A DNA stretch of 64,000 bases from Clostridia bacterium (GCA_022793335.1 JAAWCQ010000004.1:212118-276117); one strand, 5' to 3'; shown: positions 44,728-54,230, counted from the first letter of the stretch. Notes: generated from the sequence alone by a model not told the origin. Numbers and translations are program-made.

Positions 44728-45471
44728 ATGGTAGAAAATAAAGTTGCAAAAAGAGCTTGGAAACTTGGTTTTAAATATGATAAAAACGAATGGCATATTT
44801 CTCCAATTTCTGATTTATATTACAACATTCAAAATGCAATTAAATTTTTAAGCTTATGTGATAAAAAGAAAGATTGCACTGGTGCACAATTGTCGGAAGT
44901 AAAGAAAAATATAAGTGTCATTGAAAAGGCTGTCAATGAAATTAAGACAGACCCAGAATTACAAAAATTTGCAAAAAGACACAAAGGTTTTCTTCAAATT
45001 GTTATCAAGGAAAAAGATACAATTTTTGCAAGTCTTGAGAAAAAATATTTCCCTGGGAAAAGCATTGAAATCGGTATTGCAAACAAATTCATTGAAGAAA
45101 TGAAAGCTCTCAAGCCTGAAATTGACACCAACTATAGATTTTTAAAAATCAATCTTGAACATGTAAGCCTTGCTGGGCTTCAAGATATTCATTTTGAGCA
45201 AGATGACTATCGTCTTTTGTCTGGCCTTAAAAAAGCCAATGATTTAAATAAAAATGTTTCACAACTTACAACCATTGACCAATTTGAGCAAGAGCTTGAT
45301 ACTCTAAAAAAACAAGCTTCAGGTATCTATGACGAAATTTCTGAAATTGTTGTAAAAGACTATGATGAACTTAAAACCTTGGACGCTAAGTTGCAAGAAG
45401 AAAGACCAGAATATAAAAAATACTACCCTGTCATCAGAAATGATATAGAAGAAGAGCTTGAAAGACTTTAA
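44728..45471 (+). CDS. Helical cytoplasmic protein, unknown
   Basis: A 247-residue soluble protein, almost entirely alpha-helical and rich in Lys and Glu, with no membrane segment. An N-terminal KRAWKLGFKYDKNEWHISPISDLYYN segment is the most distinctive part. No family recognised. Promoter, SD AAGGAG and terminator are all visible. Convergent with the ThyX-like gene. Confidence 0.6.
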   Translation: MVENKVAKRAWKLGFKYDKNEWHISPISDLYYNIQNAIKFLSLCDKKKDCTGAQLSEVKKNISVIEKAVNEIKTDPELQKFAKRHKGFLQIVIKEKDTIFASLEKKYFPGKSIEIGIANKFIEEMKALKPEIDTNYRFLKINLEHVSLAGLQDIHFEQDDYRLLSGLKKANDLNKNVSQLTTIDQFEQELDTLKKQASGIYDEISEIVVKDYDELKTLDAKLQEERPEYKKYYPVIRNDIEEELERL

Positions 45472-45498
45472 TTTAATTGGAAATTTTCATTTTTCAAA

Positions 45499-45530
45499 CA
45501 AAAAAGCTAGTAATCTACTAGCTTTTTTAT
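45499..45530. terminator. Convergent terminator before ThyX-like gene
   Basis: AAAAAGCTAGTA, loop ATC, TACTAGCTTTTTT. Confidence 0.85.
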
Positions 45531-45537
45531 TATTTAA

Positions 45538-46917
45538 TTAAACTAAACTTTCAAGGTTTATTCCGTCAATAAATCCACATGGAGACTTGCATTTATAGCC
45601 AGTGCGGCAGCGAGAGCCGTTTGACATTGAAGTAAGTTTGTTTGACATGCGCCTTGCCTGTTTTCTTTTTTGTTCACTGACAAAAGTTTCAGCTTCGTTA
45701 TCAAGAGCATTTGCGTATTCTTTTGTTTGAACGAGAGTAAGGTCGCGGATTTCCTTCTGAGCGCAAGCGCAAAGTCTTTCTTTTGCCTTAAGAATAAAGT
45801 TTTTATAACTGCCCGCTTCACTTACATCCAAGAGTGTGCCTTGAGGAAGAAATTCTGCAACAGATGCAATATCTTTGAGATATTCATCACGAAGTCTTTC
45901 ATTTCCAGCAATAATTGGTGGAATATAAAATTCTGTAATTTTTGAAAAATCATTTACAAATGTAAATTTGTTGATTGAATAGTCAATTGTTCTGTGTCTT
46001 TGTTCTTGAGCAAGGCAGGCAAACGACATTTTATAAACACCTTGATAATTTGAAGAATAGATTGTTTTCAAAACAGGCTCATCGAATAAAGATAATGTTC
46101 TGTCCTTACGATCATCAAGTTTATCAGAATAAAGGTTTTTATCCTTGCAGAAATCTACAAACTCTTGCATTGAAGGCACGATTGAAGCATAAAAATTGTT
46201 GCTTGGTTGCTTTATTTCATCTTCAAACCAGTGACAAAGATAATTTAATTGTCTGAAGCTTGTTGAATAAACCATATTTGTTGGAGTAAACACTGAAATC
46301 AAATATCTCGCATTCTCCTGAGCAAGTTTTCTCGCTTTTTTGCCATTTTCATCAAAGAATTTTGAAGAGCCGTTTGGATACATCTTCTTGATTTCTTGTT
46401 CGAAAATGTTCACCCATTTATCATAAAGTGCATTTTGTCTTGGCTCTATGTCTTTCATGCGAGTATATCTTGCAGACTTTTCACTTGTGTTGTATTCTTT
46501 TTCATTGTTAAGCACCATTGCAAGAGCCTTTGGAATGCCAGAAATTTCAAGAGTCAAAAAAGAATGACCAAATGTTGAATGGTGTCCACTATCCTCAACT
46601 TGAGTTGAAATGCCAAGAATGTTTTCAATAGGTTTTAAGTTTAATTTTTCAAAAGTGTCTGGCATATAGCAAGTTGCACCCATAAGTCCAGCGATAAGCC
46701 TGTTGAAATCATAGTTATACTGCTTTGGAATGCGGTTTGCAAATACATTTGCCACCCTATCAATCATAAGGTCAAGCACCTTTGTATCAAGAGAAACATT
46801 GTCGTTTTCAAACAAAACTTGATATTTAATTTCTCTTAAACTCTTTACAATTTCATCTTTTGATAAACAACCTTTTTCACCTTCAAGCATTGTTTTCAGT
46901 TTTATATTTATATTCAT
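45538..46917 (-). CDS. Tandem ThyX-like (FAD-dependent thymidylate synthase family) protein
   Basis: A 459-residue protein with two ThyX-like halves. The N-half has HHSTFGHSFLTLEISG (112-127), a SEKSARY end (145-151) and an ENARY segment (201-205), but the RHR of the ThyX motif is replaced by polar residues. The C-half has AQEQRHR (303-309), EFYIPP (329-334) and AQKEIRDL (386-393), but lacks the SxR end. Together the halves supply both parts of the ThyX motif. A Cys-rich tail (Cys437, 443, 447) follows. ThyX makes dTMP using FAD and methylenetetrahydrofolate; activity here is unproven. SD AAAGGAG. Confidence 0.7.
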   Translation of the reverse strand: MNINIKLKTMLEGEKGCLSKDEIVKSLREIKYQVLFENDNVSLDTKVLDLMIDRVANVFANRIPKQYNYDFNRLIAGLMGATCYMPDTFEKLNLKPIENILGISTQVEDSGHHSTFGHSFLTLEISGIPKALAMVLNNEKEYNTSEKSARYTRMKDIEPRQNALYDKWVNIFEQEIKKMYPNGSSKFFDENGKKARKLAQENARYLISVFTPTNMVYSTSFRQLNYLCHWFEDEIKQPSNNFYASIVPSMQEFVDFCKDKNLYSDKLDDRKDRTLSLFDEPVLKTIYSSNYQGVYKMSFACLAQEQRHRTIDYSINKFTFVNDFSKITEFYIPPIIAGNERLRDEYLKDIASVAEFLPQGTLLDVSEAGSYKNFILKAKERLCACAQKEIRDLTLVQTKEYANALDNEAETFVSEQKRKQARRMSNKLTSMSNGSRCRTGYKCKSPCGFIDGINLESLV

Positions 46918-47004
46918 TCCCTTGCTCCTTTAAAATACATTTTATTCTTATTATCACCTCTTAAATTATATCATAAATAGGCTATGATTTCAATAGGCAT
47001 TCAA

Positions 47005-47032
47005 AAAAATGCACTAAATTTAGTACATTTTT
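47005..47032 (-). terminator. Terminator after ankyrin gene
   Basis: AAAATG-ACTAAA and TTTAGT-CATTTT arms with one mismatch, then a T run on the minus strand. Confidence 0.6.
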
Positions 47033-47053
47033 TAATATTTTTGAAATCATTTT

Positions 47054-48805
47054 TTATTCAATTTCGCTCTCCTGGCCATTATTTAAAGGTTGAAGACCGT
47101 TTGCCTCACATTTGTCGTTATATCTTTTAATAACTCTTGTAATATCAGTCTCTTTTTGAGCATCAGATTGAGCTTTAAGCATGCTTTCAAGGCTTTGGCC
47201 GGCATTGTTGCAAGCTTTGAAATCAATGTCTACAAAACCGAAATGAGTGATTACATCTGAAAGGAATAATTCGATATCAGACCACTTAGCGCCTCTCTTT
47301 ATTGCAGTCATAATTGCAGTATTTCCTGACTTATCTTTATGATTGATTACTTGAGAGATATTTTCCTGTTTGCAAACATCCAAAATGAAAGAAATAAGCA
47401 CATCAAAGTTTTCTTTATCCATGCTGTTTAAAGCACAATCAAAGGTATGACCAATAGCATTTGCACCATTATAATCTTCGTCTTCTACATCAAAATTTTT
47501 ATTTACAGTAAGTCTTCTTAAAAGAGAAAGGTCTTGTGTGTAAATTGCAGAGTCGAATGCGATGTAGTTGTTTGGTTTGTCAATGTCAACATCATCACGC
47601 TCGAGAATGATATCAATCACCCTGTCATTTTTCTTACGAATGGCTGTCGTGAGAGCGTTTCCAGTAGTCTTGCCCTCTTTAGAAGCGTTTATATCAAGAT
47701 CTGGATGAGCAAGAATTGCCTTCATAACTGCATAGCCATTTTCGCCATTTTCATCAAGACGACGAATGGTAGTAATTAAAGCAGTATTTCCATCTTTATC
47801 AAAGGCGTTGATGTCGATATCGCCCCTTCCAAGAAGATATTGAGCAAGTTTATAATTTCCTTCATAACCTGCTTCCATAAGAAGAGTTTCTTCAAGAGTG
47901 CCTCTGATATTCACATCAACATTTTCTTTCTTAAGAATTTTTGTGAGAATGTCGTTGTATTTATTTACATAAGCAGTGATAAGAGGAGCTGCGCCAAGGT
48001 CATTTCTTACATTTACATCAACATCATCACGATCAAGCAATTTGTTTGCAATTCCTTTAGCTCTAGCGTCTCTGTCAAGTAAGAAATTCATTGAAATAGA
48101 GAAAGCAGTATCTCCATTTTCATTTTTTATATTAACATCGATTTTTTCATGCTCTAAAAGCACGCTTAAAAGAGTTGAATATTGTCTTTTTACAGCCTCG
48201 ATAAGAGCAGTATATCCATGATTGTCTTGAATATTCACATCAGCAAACTTAGCAATAAGTTTTTCAACTGTGACAACTCTGTTTGCTTTTGCAGCCAATA
48301 GCAATGCTGTTTCGCCACGGTTGTTTTGAAGATTTACATTAAGGTCTTCTCTTGCATAGAACACATCTTCAAGTTTATCCAAATATTCAAAAGCTTCAGC
48401 ACTAAGGTTTTCATAGTTGTTGTAAACCAAAATGTTCGCCCAAGGTGTATTTCCCTGTTCATCTTGAGTGTTGATATCAATGTCGCTTCTGTTGAGAAGG
48501 TTTTTAACATAACTTAAACATCTTTGTTTGTCATAAGTATTATCACTCAATGATAATTTTTTAACAAGCTCATTTAAAACAGTGCTGCCCTGTTTGTCTT
48601 TGATATTTATATCAAGCTCAGTGTTTTGCAAAACGCGGTCAAAAATTTCCCACTCTTCATTCTTGACAGCCCACAAAAGAAGGTTGTCACCATTTTCATT
48701 TACTGGTAAGTTAGCCTCAGCCACTTTCATGCCAGAAACCTTGTAAATATAGCCTTTGTCTTTATTTTTTACAGCTTCAACGATTTTGTCATATAATGTT
48801 TTCAT
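47054..48805 (-). CDS. Ankyrin-repeat protein
   Basis: A 583-residue protein made of about thirteen ankyrin-type repeats, each with a DVNIQD or DINAFDKDGNTAL start (examples: NGDNLLLWAVKNEEWEIF, RGETALLLAAKANRVVTVEKL, HGYTALIEAVKRQYSTLLSVL). The spacing and conserved TAL/GNT positions are regular. No signal peptide or enzyme domain is attached. SD GGAGG. Ankyrin repeats bind partner proteins; host-associated bacteria often carry them, but the partner is unknown. Free-standing between terminators. Confidence 0.88.
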   Translation of the reverse strand: MKTLYDKIVEAVKNKDKGYIYKVSGMKVAEANLPVNENGDNLLLWAVKNEEWEIFDRVLQNTELDINIKDKQGSTVLNELVKKLSLSDNTYDKQRCLSYVKNLLNRSDIDINTQDEQGNTPWANILVYNNYENLSAEAFEYLDKLEDVFYAREDLNVNLQNNRGETALLLAAKANRVVTVEKLIAKFADVNIQDNHGYTALIEAVKRQYSTLLSVLLEHEKIDVNIKNENGDTAFSISMNFLLDRDARAKGIANKLLDRDDVDVNVRNDLGAAPLITAYVNKYNDILTKILKKENVDVNIRGTLEETLLMEAGYEGNYKLAQYLLGRGDIDINAFDKDGNTALITTIRRLDENGENGYAVMKAILAHPDLDINASKEGKTTGNALTTAIRKKNDRVIDIILERDDVDIDKPNNYIAFDSAIYTQDLSLLRRLTVNKNFDVEDEDYNGANAIGHTFDCALNSMDKENFDVLISFILDVCKQENISQVINHKDKSGNTAIMTAIKRGAKWSDIELFLSDVITHFGFVDIDFKACNNAGQSLESMLKAQSDAQKETDITRVIKRYNDKCEANGLQPLNNGQESEIE

Positions 48806-48876
48806 TTAATCCTCCAAACGCGTCGTTATTCAATATATAGTATATACTATTATTATATTTTAGTCAATATCAAATT

Positions 48877-48905
48877 AAAAAAAGTGCCGAATTTTGACAC
48901 TTTTT
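48877..48905 (-). terminator. Terminator after cysS
   Basis: AAAAAGTG pairs with CACTTTTT around an 11-nt loop; the minus strand continues with T residues. Confidence 0.65.
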
Positions 48906-48927
48906 CTTATTAAAATCACTTCAATTT

Positions 48928-50325
48928 CTAAAGCTTTTGAATTTCATAGCCATCTTTGCTATCTAAAATTGAGTATCCTTTCTCTGTGAGAACATTTCTG
49001 ATTTCATCTGCTTTTGCAAAGTTTCTTTCCTTTTTTGCGTTCCAGCGTTCATGCGCTAAGTTTTTTATCTCTTCTGGCACAGAATCTTCCAATTTGTTAT
49101 CAATAAAACTTATCACGCTTTGGCTGTTGTTTTTAAACAGTCCCAATATTTTATACGCCTCTTTGACGCCATTATAATCACCTACTACACTTTCATCCTT
49201 TGCGTCAATTTTCTTTTGCATTGTTTTGAAAATTTCAAACAAATATGAAAGCGCTTTTGGACTGTTGAAATCATCATTCATGGCATCCATTACATAATTT
49301 TGATAATTTGTTTGTATATTTTTGTCATTTACATCAAATTTGTCTTCAATTTCAGCCAAAACTTGATAAAATCCTCGAATATGCTTTTCAGCCTGCTTGA
49401 AGTTTGCTTCAGTAATGTTGATGTCACTTCGATAGCTGTTTTGTAAAAGTGCAAACTTGACAACTTCTGGATGATATTGTTTTCTTATATCTTCAAGCAC
49501 AATTGTATTGCCAAGGCTTTTGCTCATCTTTTGACCTTCAACTTTGATAAGCCCATTGTGTATCCAATATTTTGCAAACTGTTTGCCAGTAAGCGCTTCT
49601 GTTTGTGCAATTTCATTTTCATGATGAGGGAAAATCAAATCTCTTCCGCCGCCATGAATGTCAATTTGCTCACCAAAAGCCTGCATGTTCATTGTCGAGC
49701 ATTCAATATGCCAGCCCGGTCTGCCCTTTCCCCAAGGAGAAATCCAAAAAGGCTCGCCCTCTTTGGCTGATTTCCAAAGTGCGAAATCAAGTGGACTTTC
49801 TTTTTCTTCATCATTATCAATGCGATAGCCATTTTTTGCATCTTCCAAATTTCTGTTTGAAAGAGTGCCGTATTTATGAAACTTTTCAACTGAATAATAA
49901 ACATCACCATTCTTAGTGGTGTAAGCATAGCCTTTTTCAATCAATTTTTCAATAAAATGTATTATATTATCAATATTTTCTGTCGCTTTAAGCCAAATAT
50001 CAGGCTCATCAACTTGAAAATATTGCATCTCTTCATTGATTTTTTCAATCATTTCTCTTGCATAATCGGCAGAGTTTACATTAAGCTCGTTTGCCTTTGC
50101 AATGATTTTATCATCAATATCTGTATAATTTCGAGCGTAAGAGACCTCATAACCATTCTTTTGAAGCACCTTTCTGATAATGTCATATATCATAGCTTGA
50201 TATAAATGACCTATATGCGCATTTCCTGAAACGGTAATTCCGCAGGCATACATTTTCACTTGGTTTTCTTCAAGTGGCACAAATTCTTCCTTACGCCTTG
50301 TAAGTGTGTTGTAAATTTTTAACAT
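48928..50325 (-). CDS. cysS: Cysteinyl-tRNA synthetase
   Basis: Charges tRNA-Cys. The 465-residue class Ia synthetase has MYACGITVSGNAHIGH (with zinc Cys and HIGH motif), GWHIECSTM, GGGRDLIFPHHENE and KMSKSLGN, plus a DALR-type C-terminus. The ATG at 50325 follows AGGGGAAA; 13 extra upstream codons are rejected. It lies 52 nt after marR on the same strand. No T-box leader fits in that space. Confidence 0.96.
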   Translation of the reverse strand: MLKIYNTLTRRKEEFVPLEENQVKMYACGITVSGNAHIGHLYQAMIYDIIRKVLQKNGYEVSYARNYTDIDDKIIAKANELNVNSADYAREMIEKINEEMQYFQVDEPDIWLKATENIDNIIHFIEKLIEKGYAYTTKNGDVYYSVEKFHKYGTLSNRNLEDAKNGYRIDNDEEKESPLDFALWKSAKEGEPFWISPWGKGRPGWHIECSTMNMQAFGEQIDIHGGGRDLIFPHHENEIAQTEALTGKQFAKYWIHNGLIKVEGQKMSKSLGNTIVLEDIRKQYHPEVVKFALLQNSYRSDINITEANFKQAEKHIRGFYQVLAEIEDKFDVNDKNIQTNYQNYVMDAMNDDFNSPKALSYLFEIFKTMQKKIDAKDESVVGDYNGVKEAYKILGLFKNNSQSVISFIDNKLEDSVPEEIKNLAHERWNAKKERNFAKADEIRNVLTEKGYSILDSKDGYEIQKL

Positions 50326-50377
50326 TTTCCCCTCTTGCTTTAAGCCAAATTGGCAAAATCGCAATCAAAAAAAGCTT

Positions 50378-50761
50378 TTAGATAATCTTATTTAAATATT
50401 TGCTTAAAATTTCGATTGCATAATCAATTTCTGGAGAAGTTGCATCTAATGCTCTGTCAAGTTCTTTCAAATAACCATCAAGTTCGTTATTGCCCTTCTC
50501 GGTAAGCTCGACCACCCGACATCGTCTATCAAGGTTTGACTTTTTGACAACAATGCACCCCTCTTTTTCAAGAGCGGCTGTCATAAGTGCAAAATTGGTC
50601 TTTTGTATTCCGAGTTTTTCAATAATCATGCTTATTGAAAGATTTTCATATAGACGACTAAAGAAGAGTATCTTCATACGCAAAATACCGCCTACATTTT
50701 TCTTTTTCATTAGGTTTTCAAGTAATGATTCAATTTCTATTAAATTACTGGCTCTTTTCAT
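50378..50761 (-). CDS. MarR-family transcriptional regulator
   Basis: A 127-residue winged-helix protein. The recognition part is ENLSISMIIEKLGIQKTNFALMTAALEKEGCIVVKKSNLDRRCRVVELTEKG, a normal MarR layout (shown by LSISMIIEKLGIQKTN and DRRCRVVELTEKG). SD AGAGAGAA. It is divergent from recD2, with two inverted repeats in the gap that may be its operators. Whether cysS is co-transcribed is unclear. Confidence 0.85.
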   Translation of the reverse strand: MKRASNLIEIESLLENLMKKKNVGGILRMKILFFSRLYENLSISMIIEKLGIQKTNFALMTAALEKEGCIVVKKSNLDRRCRVVELTEKGNNELDGYLKELDRALDATSPEIDYAIEILSKYLNKII

Positions 50762-50792
50762 AAATTCTCTCTTGTTCTTAATATTTATTGAA

Positions 50793-50849
50793 GCAAAATC
50801 TTTTGCAAAACTTTTGTTTTTGACCTTTCATCTTGCTTTTTGGTCAAAA
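50793..50849. promoter_or_regulatory. Inverted repeats upstream of marR
   Basis: GCAAAATCTTTTGC (50793-50806) is a perfect palindrome with a 2-nt centre. TTTTGACC (50818-50825) and GGTCAAAA (50842-50849) form a second inverted repeat. Both are plausible MarR autoregulatory sites; no other explanation is seen. Confidence 0.45.
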
Positions 50850-50926
50850 TGGATGGCATTGACATTTCTATCAATTCACCACTTATAGTATATATTAAAA
50901 AAAATCGAATTGCAAGTGTTTTTTAG

Positions 50927-50956
50927 TTGATTTTTAAGCCCATTTGATATTAAAAT
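50927..50956 (+). promoter_or_regulatory. recD2 promoter, apparently leaderless
   Basis: TTGATT (50927-50932), 18-nt spacer, TAAAAT (50951-50956), then 6 nt to the ATG. No SD. Confidence 0.6.
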
Positions 50957-50962
50957 ATAAAT

Positions 50963-53200
50963 ATGCAAATTGAAGGACCTATTGAAGAAATTATATTTAG
51001 AAATGAACAAAATGGTTACACCGTTTTTATTTTAGACTTTCGCACCACTCCTGTGGTGTGCGTTGGCAAGCTTGTAAACGCAAGTGTTGGCGAAAATCTT
51101 TCTCTTGAGGGCGAATATGTCAATAATGCAAAATATGGCTATCAGTTTTCTTTTACCTCTTATGAAGTAGTGCTTCCAACCACTCTTGCAGGAATTGAGA
51201 GGTATTTATCTTCTGGGCTTATCAAAGGTGTTGGCCCAATCACCGCAAAGAACATTGTTGCTCATTTCAAAGAGCAAACCTTTGACATAATTGAGTTTAC
51301 TCCTGCCGCACTTGCTGAAGTGAAGAATATTTCAATGAAAAAAGCACTCGAGATTGGAGAAAAGTTTAAAGAGCTTAAAAAGCTTCAAAATGCGGTCATG
51401 TTTCTTCAAAAATACAACATCACCACCAATATGTCTCTTAAAATCTATGAAATTTATGGCAATAAGACTATTGATATTGTTAAAAATAACCCATATCGTC
51501 TTGTCGAAGATGTGAATGGTATAGGCTTTTCCACTGCCGACAAGATTGCTCAGTCAATAGGTATACCAAAAAACAGTGAATATCGCGTTCGAGCTGGGCT
51601 TGTGCATACCCTCAATAATGCGGTTGAAAAAACTGGCAACACCTTTTTGCCAAAAGCCATGTTGTTTGCCCAATCATCTTCTCTTTTAGAGCTTGATTGC
51701 GAGCTTAATCAAGAGCTATTTGACAATGCCCTTTCAAATTTAATCTTAGACAAATCAGTCATAACAATGTGGCATAATGAATATGAAATTGTTTCGCCGT
51801 CTAAATATTATTTTTATGAAAATGCGGTTGCTCAAAAGCTTGCACTTTTAAACAGCAGCATCAACAGCGAAAAACAAGACCTCAATGATGAAATCAAGCA
51901 TTTTGAGGAAAAGTTTAATATAAGTTTTCATGAAGAACAGAAAAATGCAATCATAAACTCAATTAACAGCGGAGTTTCAGTGATTACTGGCGGCCCGGGA
52001 ACAGGCAAGACCACCATTATTAAATGTATAATCGAAATTTTAAAACAAAATGACCAGAAATTCATCTTACTTGCCCCTACTGGCAGAGCTGCAAAGAGGC
52101 TGTCAGACAGCACCAGTGAAGAGGCTAAAACCATTCACAGAGCTTTGGAAGTGGCAAGTGGAGACATAAGCGCTGTAAGCAGATTTGTCTATAATGAAAA
52201 CAATCCTTTTAAAGTAAACGCAGTTATTGTTGATGAGGTTTCAATGGTGGATGTTTCAATCATGAATCATCTTTGTAAAGCTCTTCCACGCGATTGCAAG
52301 CTTATACTTGTCGGAGATAAAGATCAGCTTCCAAGTGTTGGCGCTGGAAATGTGCTTGATGATATTATCAAGAGCGGTATTATAAAAGTCTCTATGCTTA
52401 CAAAAATATTCAGACAAAGTGACGACAGTCTTATCATTACAAATGCTCACCTTATTAACTCTGGAAAAATGCCATATATTGACAATTCTTCAAAAGACTT
52501 TTTCTTTGAAGAAAAAATTGATATAGGCTCGATTAAAAACTCCATTGTTGACATGGTTGTAAGAAGACTGCCAAAATTTACTGGACTGGCTTCCCCTCAA
52601 ATTCAAGTGCTTGCTCCTCTCAAAGCTGGCATTTGCGGAATTGACAACCTCAACCGCTGTCTTCAAGAAGCCATCAATCCACCTTCCATTTCAAAAATGG
52701 AAATGGTGGTCGGTGAAACTATTTTCAGAGTTGGCGACAAAGTTATGCAAACCGCAAACAATTACAGCCTGATATGGAAAAAAATGAACGGCTTTTTAGA
52801 GGAAGAAGGCGAAGGCGTGTTTAATGGAGATATTGGTTTTGTTGAGCTTATAGATTTCCAAAATGGTGAAATGGTTGTCACCTTTGAAGATGGCAGACGC
52901 TGTCTTTATCCTAGAACAGAGGTAAGTCAGCTTTCACTTGCTTACGCCATAACCATACACAAAAGTCAAGGCAGCGAATTTGATGTCGTGATTATCCCTT
53001 CTATTGCTGGCCCAAACATGATATTGACAAGAAACCTTATCTACACCGCAGTCACCAGAGCAAAAAAAATGGTTGTGCTTGTTGGAGAACAAAAGAATTT
53101 AAAAAGAATGGTCTCAAACAACTATACTGTTCAGCGTTTTACTATGCTGAAAGATATGCTTCTTGCCTGCGATAAAAAAATCAAAGAATTATTTGAATAA
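50963..53200 (+). CDS. recD2: RecD2 helicase
   Basis: 5'-3' SF1B DNA helicase of RecBC-independent type, involved in replication and repair. The 745-residue protein has the OB-like N-terminus (IEGPIEEIIFRNEQNGYTVF), helix-hairpin-helix region, Walker A GGPGTGKTT, motif II DEVSM, GDKDQLPSVGAGN and the C-terminal AITIHKSQGSEF and TAVTRAKKMV. Length is normal. The start at 50963 has no SD and sits 6 nt after the -10 box. comF follows 71 nt later. Confidence 0.95.
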   Translation: MQIEGPIEEIIFRNEQNGYTVFILDFRTTPVVCVGKLVNASVGENLSLEGEYVNNAKYGYQFSFTSYEVVLPTTLAGIERYLSSGLIKGVGPITAKNIVAHFKEQTFDIIEFTPAALAEVKNISMKKALEIGEKFKELKKLQNAVMFLQKYNITTNMSLKIYEIYGNKTIDIVKNNPYRLVEDVNGIGFSTADKIAQSIGIPKNSEYRVRAGLVHTLNNAVEKTGNTFLPKAMLFAQSSSLLELDCELNQELFDNALSNLILDKSVITMWHNEYEIVSPSKYYFYENAVAQKLALLNSSINSEKQDLNDEIKHFEEKFNISFHEEQKNAIINSINSGVSVITGGPGTGKTTIIKCIIEILKQNDQKFILLAPTGRAAKRLSDSTSEEAKTIHRALEVASGDISAVSRFVYNENNPFKVNAVIVDEVSMVDVSIMNHLCKALPRDCKLILVGDKDQLPSVGAGNVLDDIIKSGIIKVSMLTKIFRQSDDSLIITNAHLINSGKMPYIDNSSKDFFFEEKIDIGSIKNSIVDMVVRRLPKFTGLASPQIQVLAPLKAGICGIDNLNRCLQEAINPPSISKMEMVVGETIFRVGDKVMQTANNYSLIWKKMNGFLEEEGEGVFNGDIGFVELIDFQNGEMVVTFEDGRRCLYPRTEVSQLSLAYAITIHKSQGSEFDVVIIPSIAGPNMILTRNLIYTAVTRAKKMVVLVGEQKNLKRMVSNNYTVQRFTMLKDMLLACDKKIKELFE

Positions 53201-53271
53201 ACTTAAAATATTGCGTTTTTTGACTGTTTTTTATTAAAAATCGTGTCAAAACACACAAATTAAAGGGAAAA

Positions 53272-54000
53272 ATGAGTTTTAAAGAAATACTGAAGAAAAT
53301 AAAAGACATTCTTTTGAATGCACTTTATCCAAATGATTTAAAGTGCATTTTTTGCGGTCGTGATATTCCAAAACCATATATCTGCCAACAATGTCTTGAT
53401 GAAAATATCTTTAATGATGGAAATCGTTGTCAAAAATGTGATACTCCAATAAAAGATGACAACATTGTGTGCGACCACTGCAAAAAACTTAAACGCCATT
53501 TTGAAAAATGTTGCTGTCCGTTCATATATGAAGGTAAAGTCAGACAGGCAATTTTAAAGTTTAAGAGTGATGGCGCAAAATATCTGGCAAAACCATTTGC
53601 AAACTTTATTTTTGAAAGACTTAAACTGGATGAAATTGAATTTGATATCATAGTGCCTGTTCCTTCACATAAAAGCAGTTTAAGAAAAAGAGGCTACAAC
53701 CCTGCAAAAGTGCTTGCTGATGAGCTTTCTATTCTATCAAATAAACCTGTTGCAGATGTCTTTTATAAAGCGACAAAAACTGCCAATCAAAAATATCTAA
53801 ATTATGAAGAAAGACAAACAAATCTTGAAAATACAATATTGCTTCTCGACAACTCAGTCATAAAAAATAAAAAGGTGCTTATAGTTGACGATATCATAAC
53901 AACTGGTGCAACAATTGAAGCATGCGCCAAACTTCTCCACAAATCAGAAAGCATATATGCTGCAGCAGTTGCCAGACGAGCTGAATGGAAACAAAAATAA
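53272..54000 (+). CDS. comFC: ComF family phosphoribosyltransferase-like protein
   Basis: A 242-residue protein with an N-terminal zinc finger (CIFCGRDIPKPYICQQC and CQKCDTP with C-x2-C pairs, then CDHC) and a C-terminal phosphoribosyltransferase fold with the PRPP loop VLIVDDIITTGAT. ComFC is needed for DNA uptake during transformation in Bacillus; in organisms without comFA its role is less clear. SD AAAGGGA. It follows recD2, a helicase. No other competence gene is present. Confidence 0.9.
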   Translation: MSFKEILKKIKDILLNALYPNDLKCIFCGRDIPKPYICQQCLDENIFNDGNRCQKCDTPIKDDNIVCDHCKKLKRHFEKCCCPFIYEGKVRQAILKFKSDGAKYLAKPFANFIFERLKLDEIEFDIIVPVPSHKSSLRKRGYNPAKVLADELSILSNKPVADVFYKATKTANQKYLNYEERQTNLENTILLLDNSVIKNKKVLIVDDIITTGATIEACAKLLHKSESIYAAAVARRAEWKQK

Positions 54001-54042
54001 AGAAACAAATCAAAAATTTTTAAAAAATATATAAAAAAACTC

Positions 54043-54071
54043 TTGACTTTGCATTTTGCCATAAGTATAAT
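54043..54071 (+). promoter_or_regulatory. tRNA-Glu promoter
   Basis: TTGACT (54043-54048), 17-nt spacer, TATAAT (54066-54071). Confidence 0.75.
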
Positions 54072-54105
54072 AAGAAAGTATCAAAAACTCCCTATTTTGA
54101 TATAT

Positions 54106-54180
54106 GGCCTCATGGTCAAGCGGTTAAGACATCGCCCTTTCACGGCGGAATCAGGGGTTCGATTCCCCTTGAGGCTACCA
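54106..54180 (+). tRNA. tRNA-Glu (anticodon TTC)
   Basis: A 75-nt tRNA with encoded CCA. Acceptor GGCCTCA pairs with TGAGGCT (first pair G-T), the anticodon loop CTTTCAC carries TTC, and the T arm is GGGGTTCGATTCCCC. A solitary tRNA gene with its own promoter and terminator. Confidence 0.95.
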
Positions 54181-54230
54181 AAAAATCAATTGAAACAAAT
54201 AGAAATTATTTGGTTTAATTACAATTTTTA

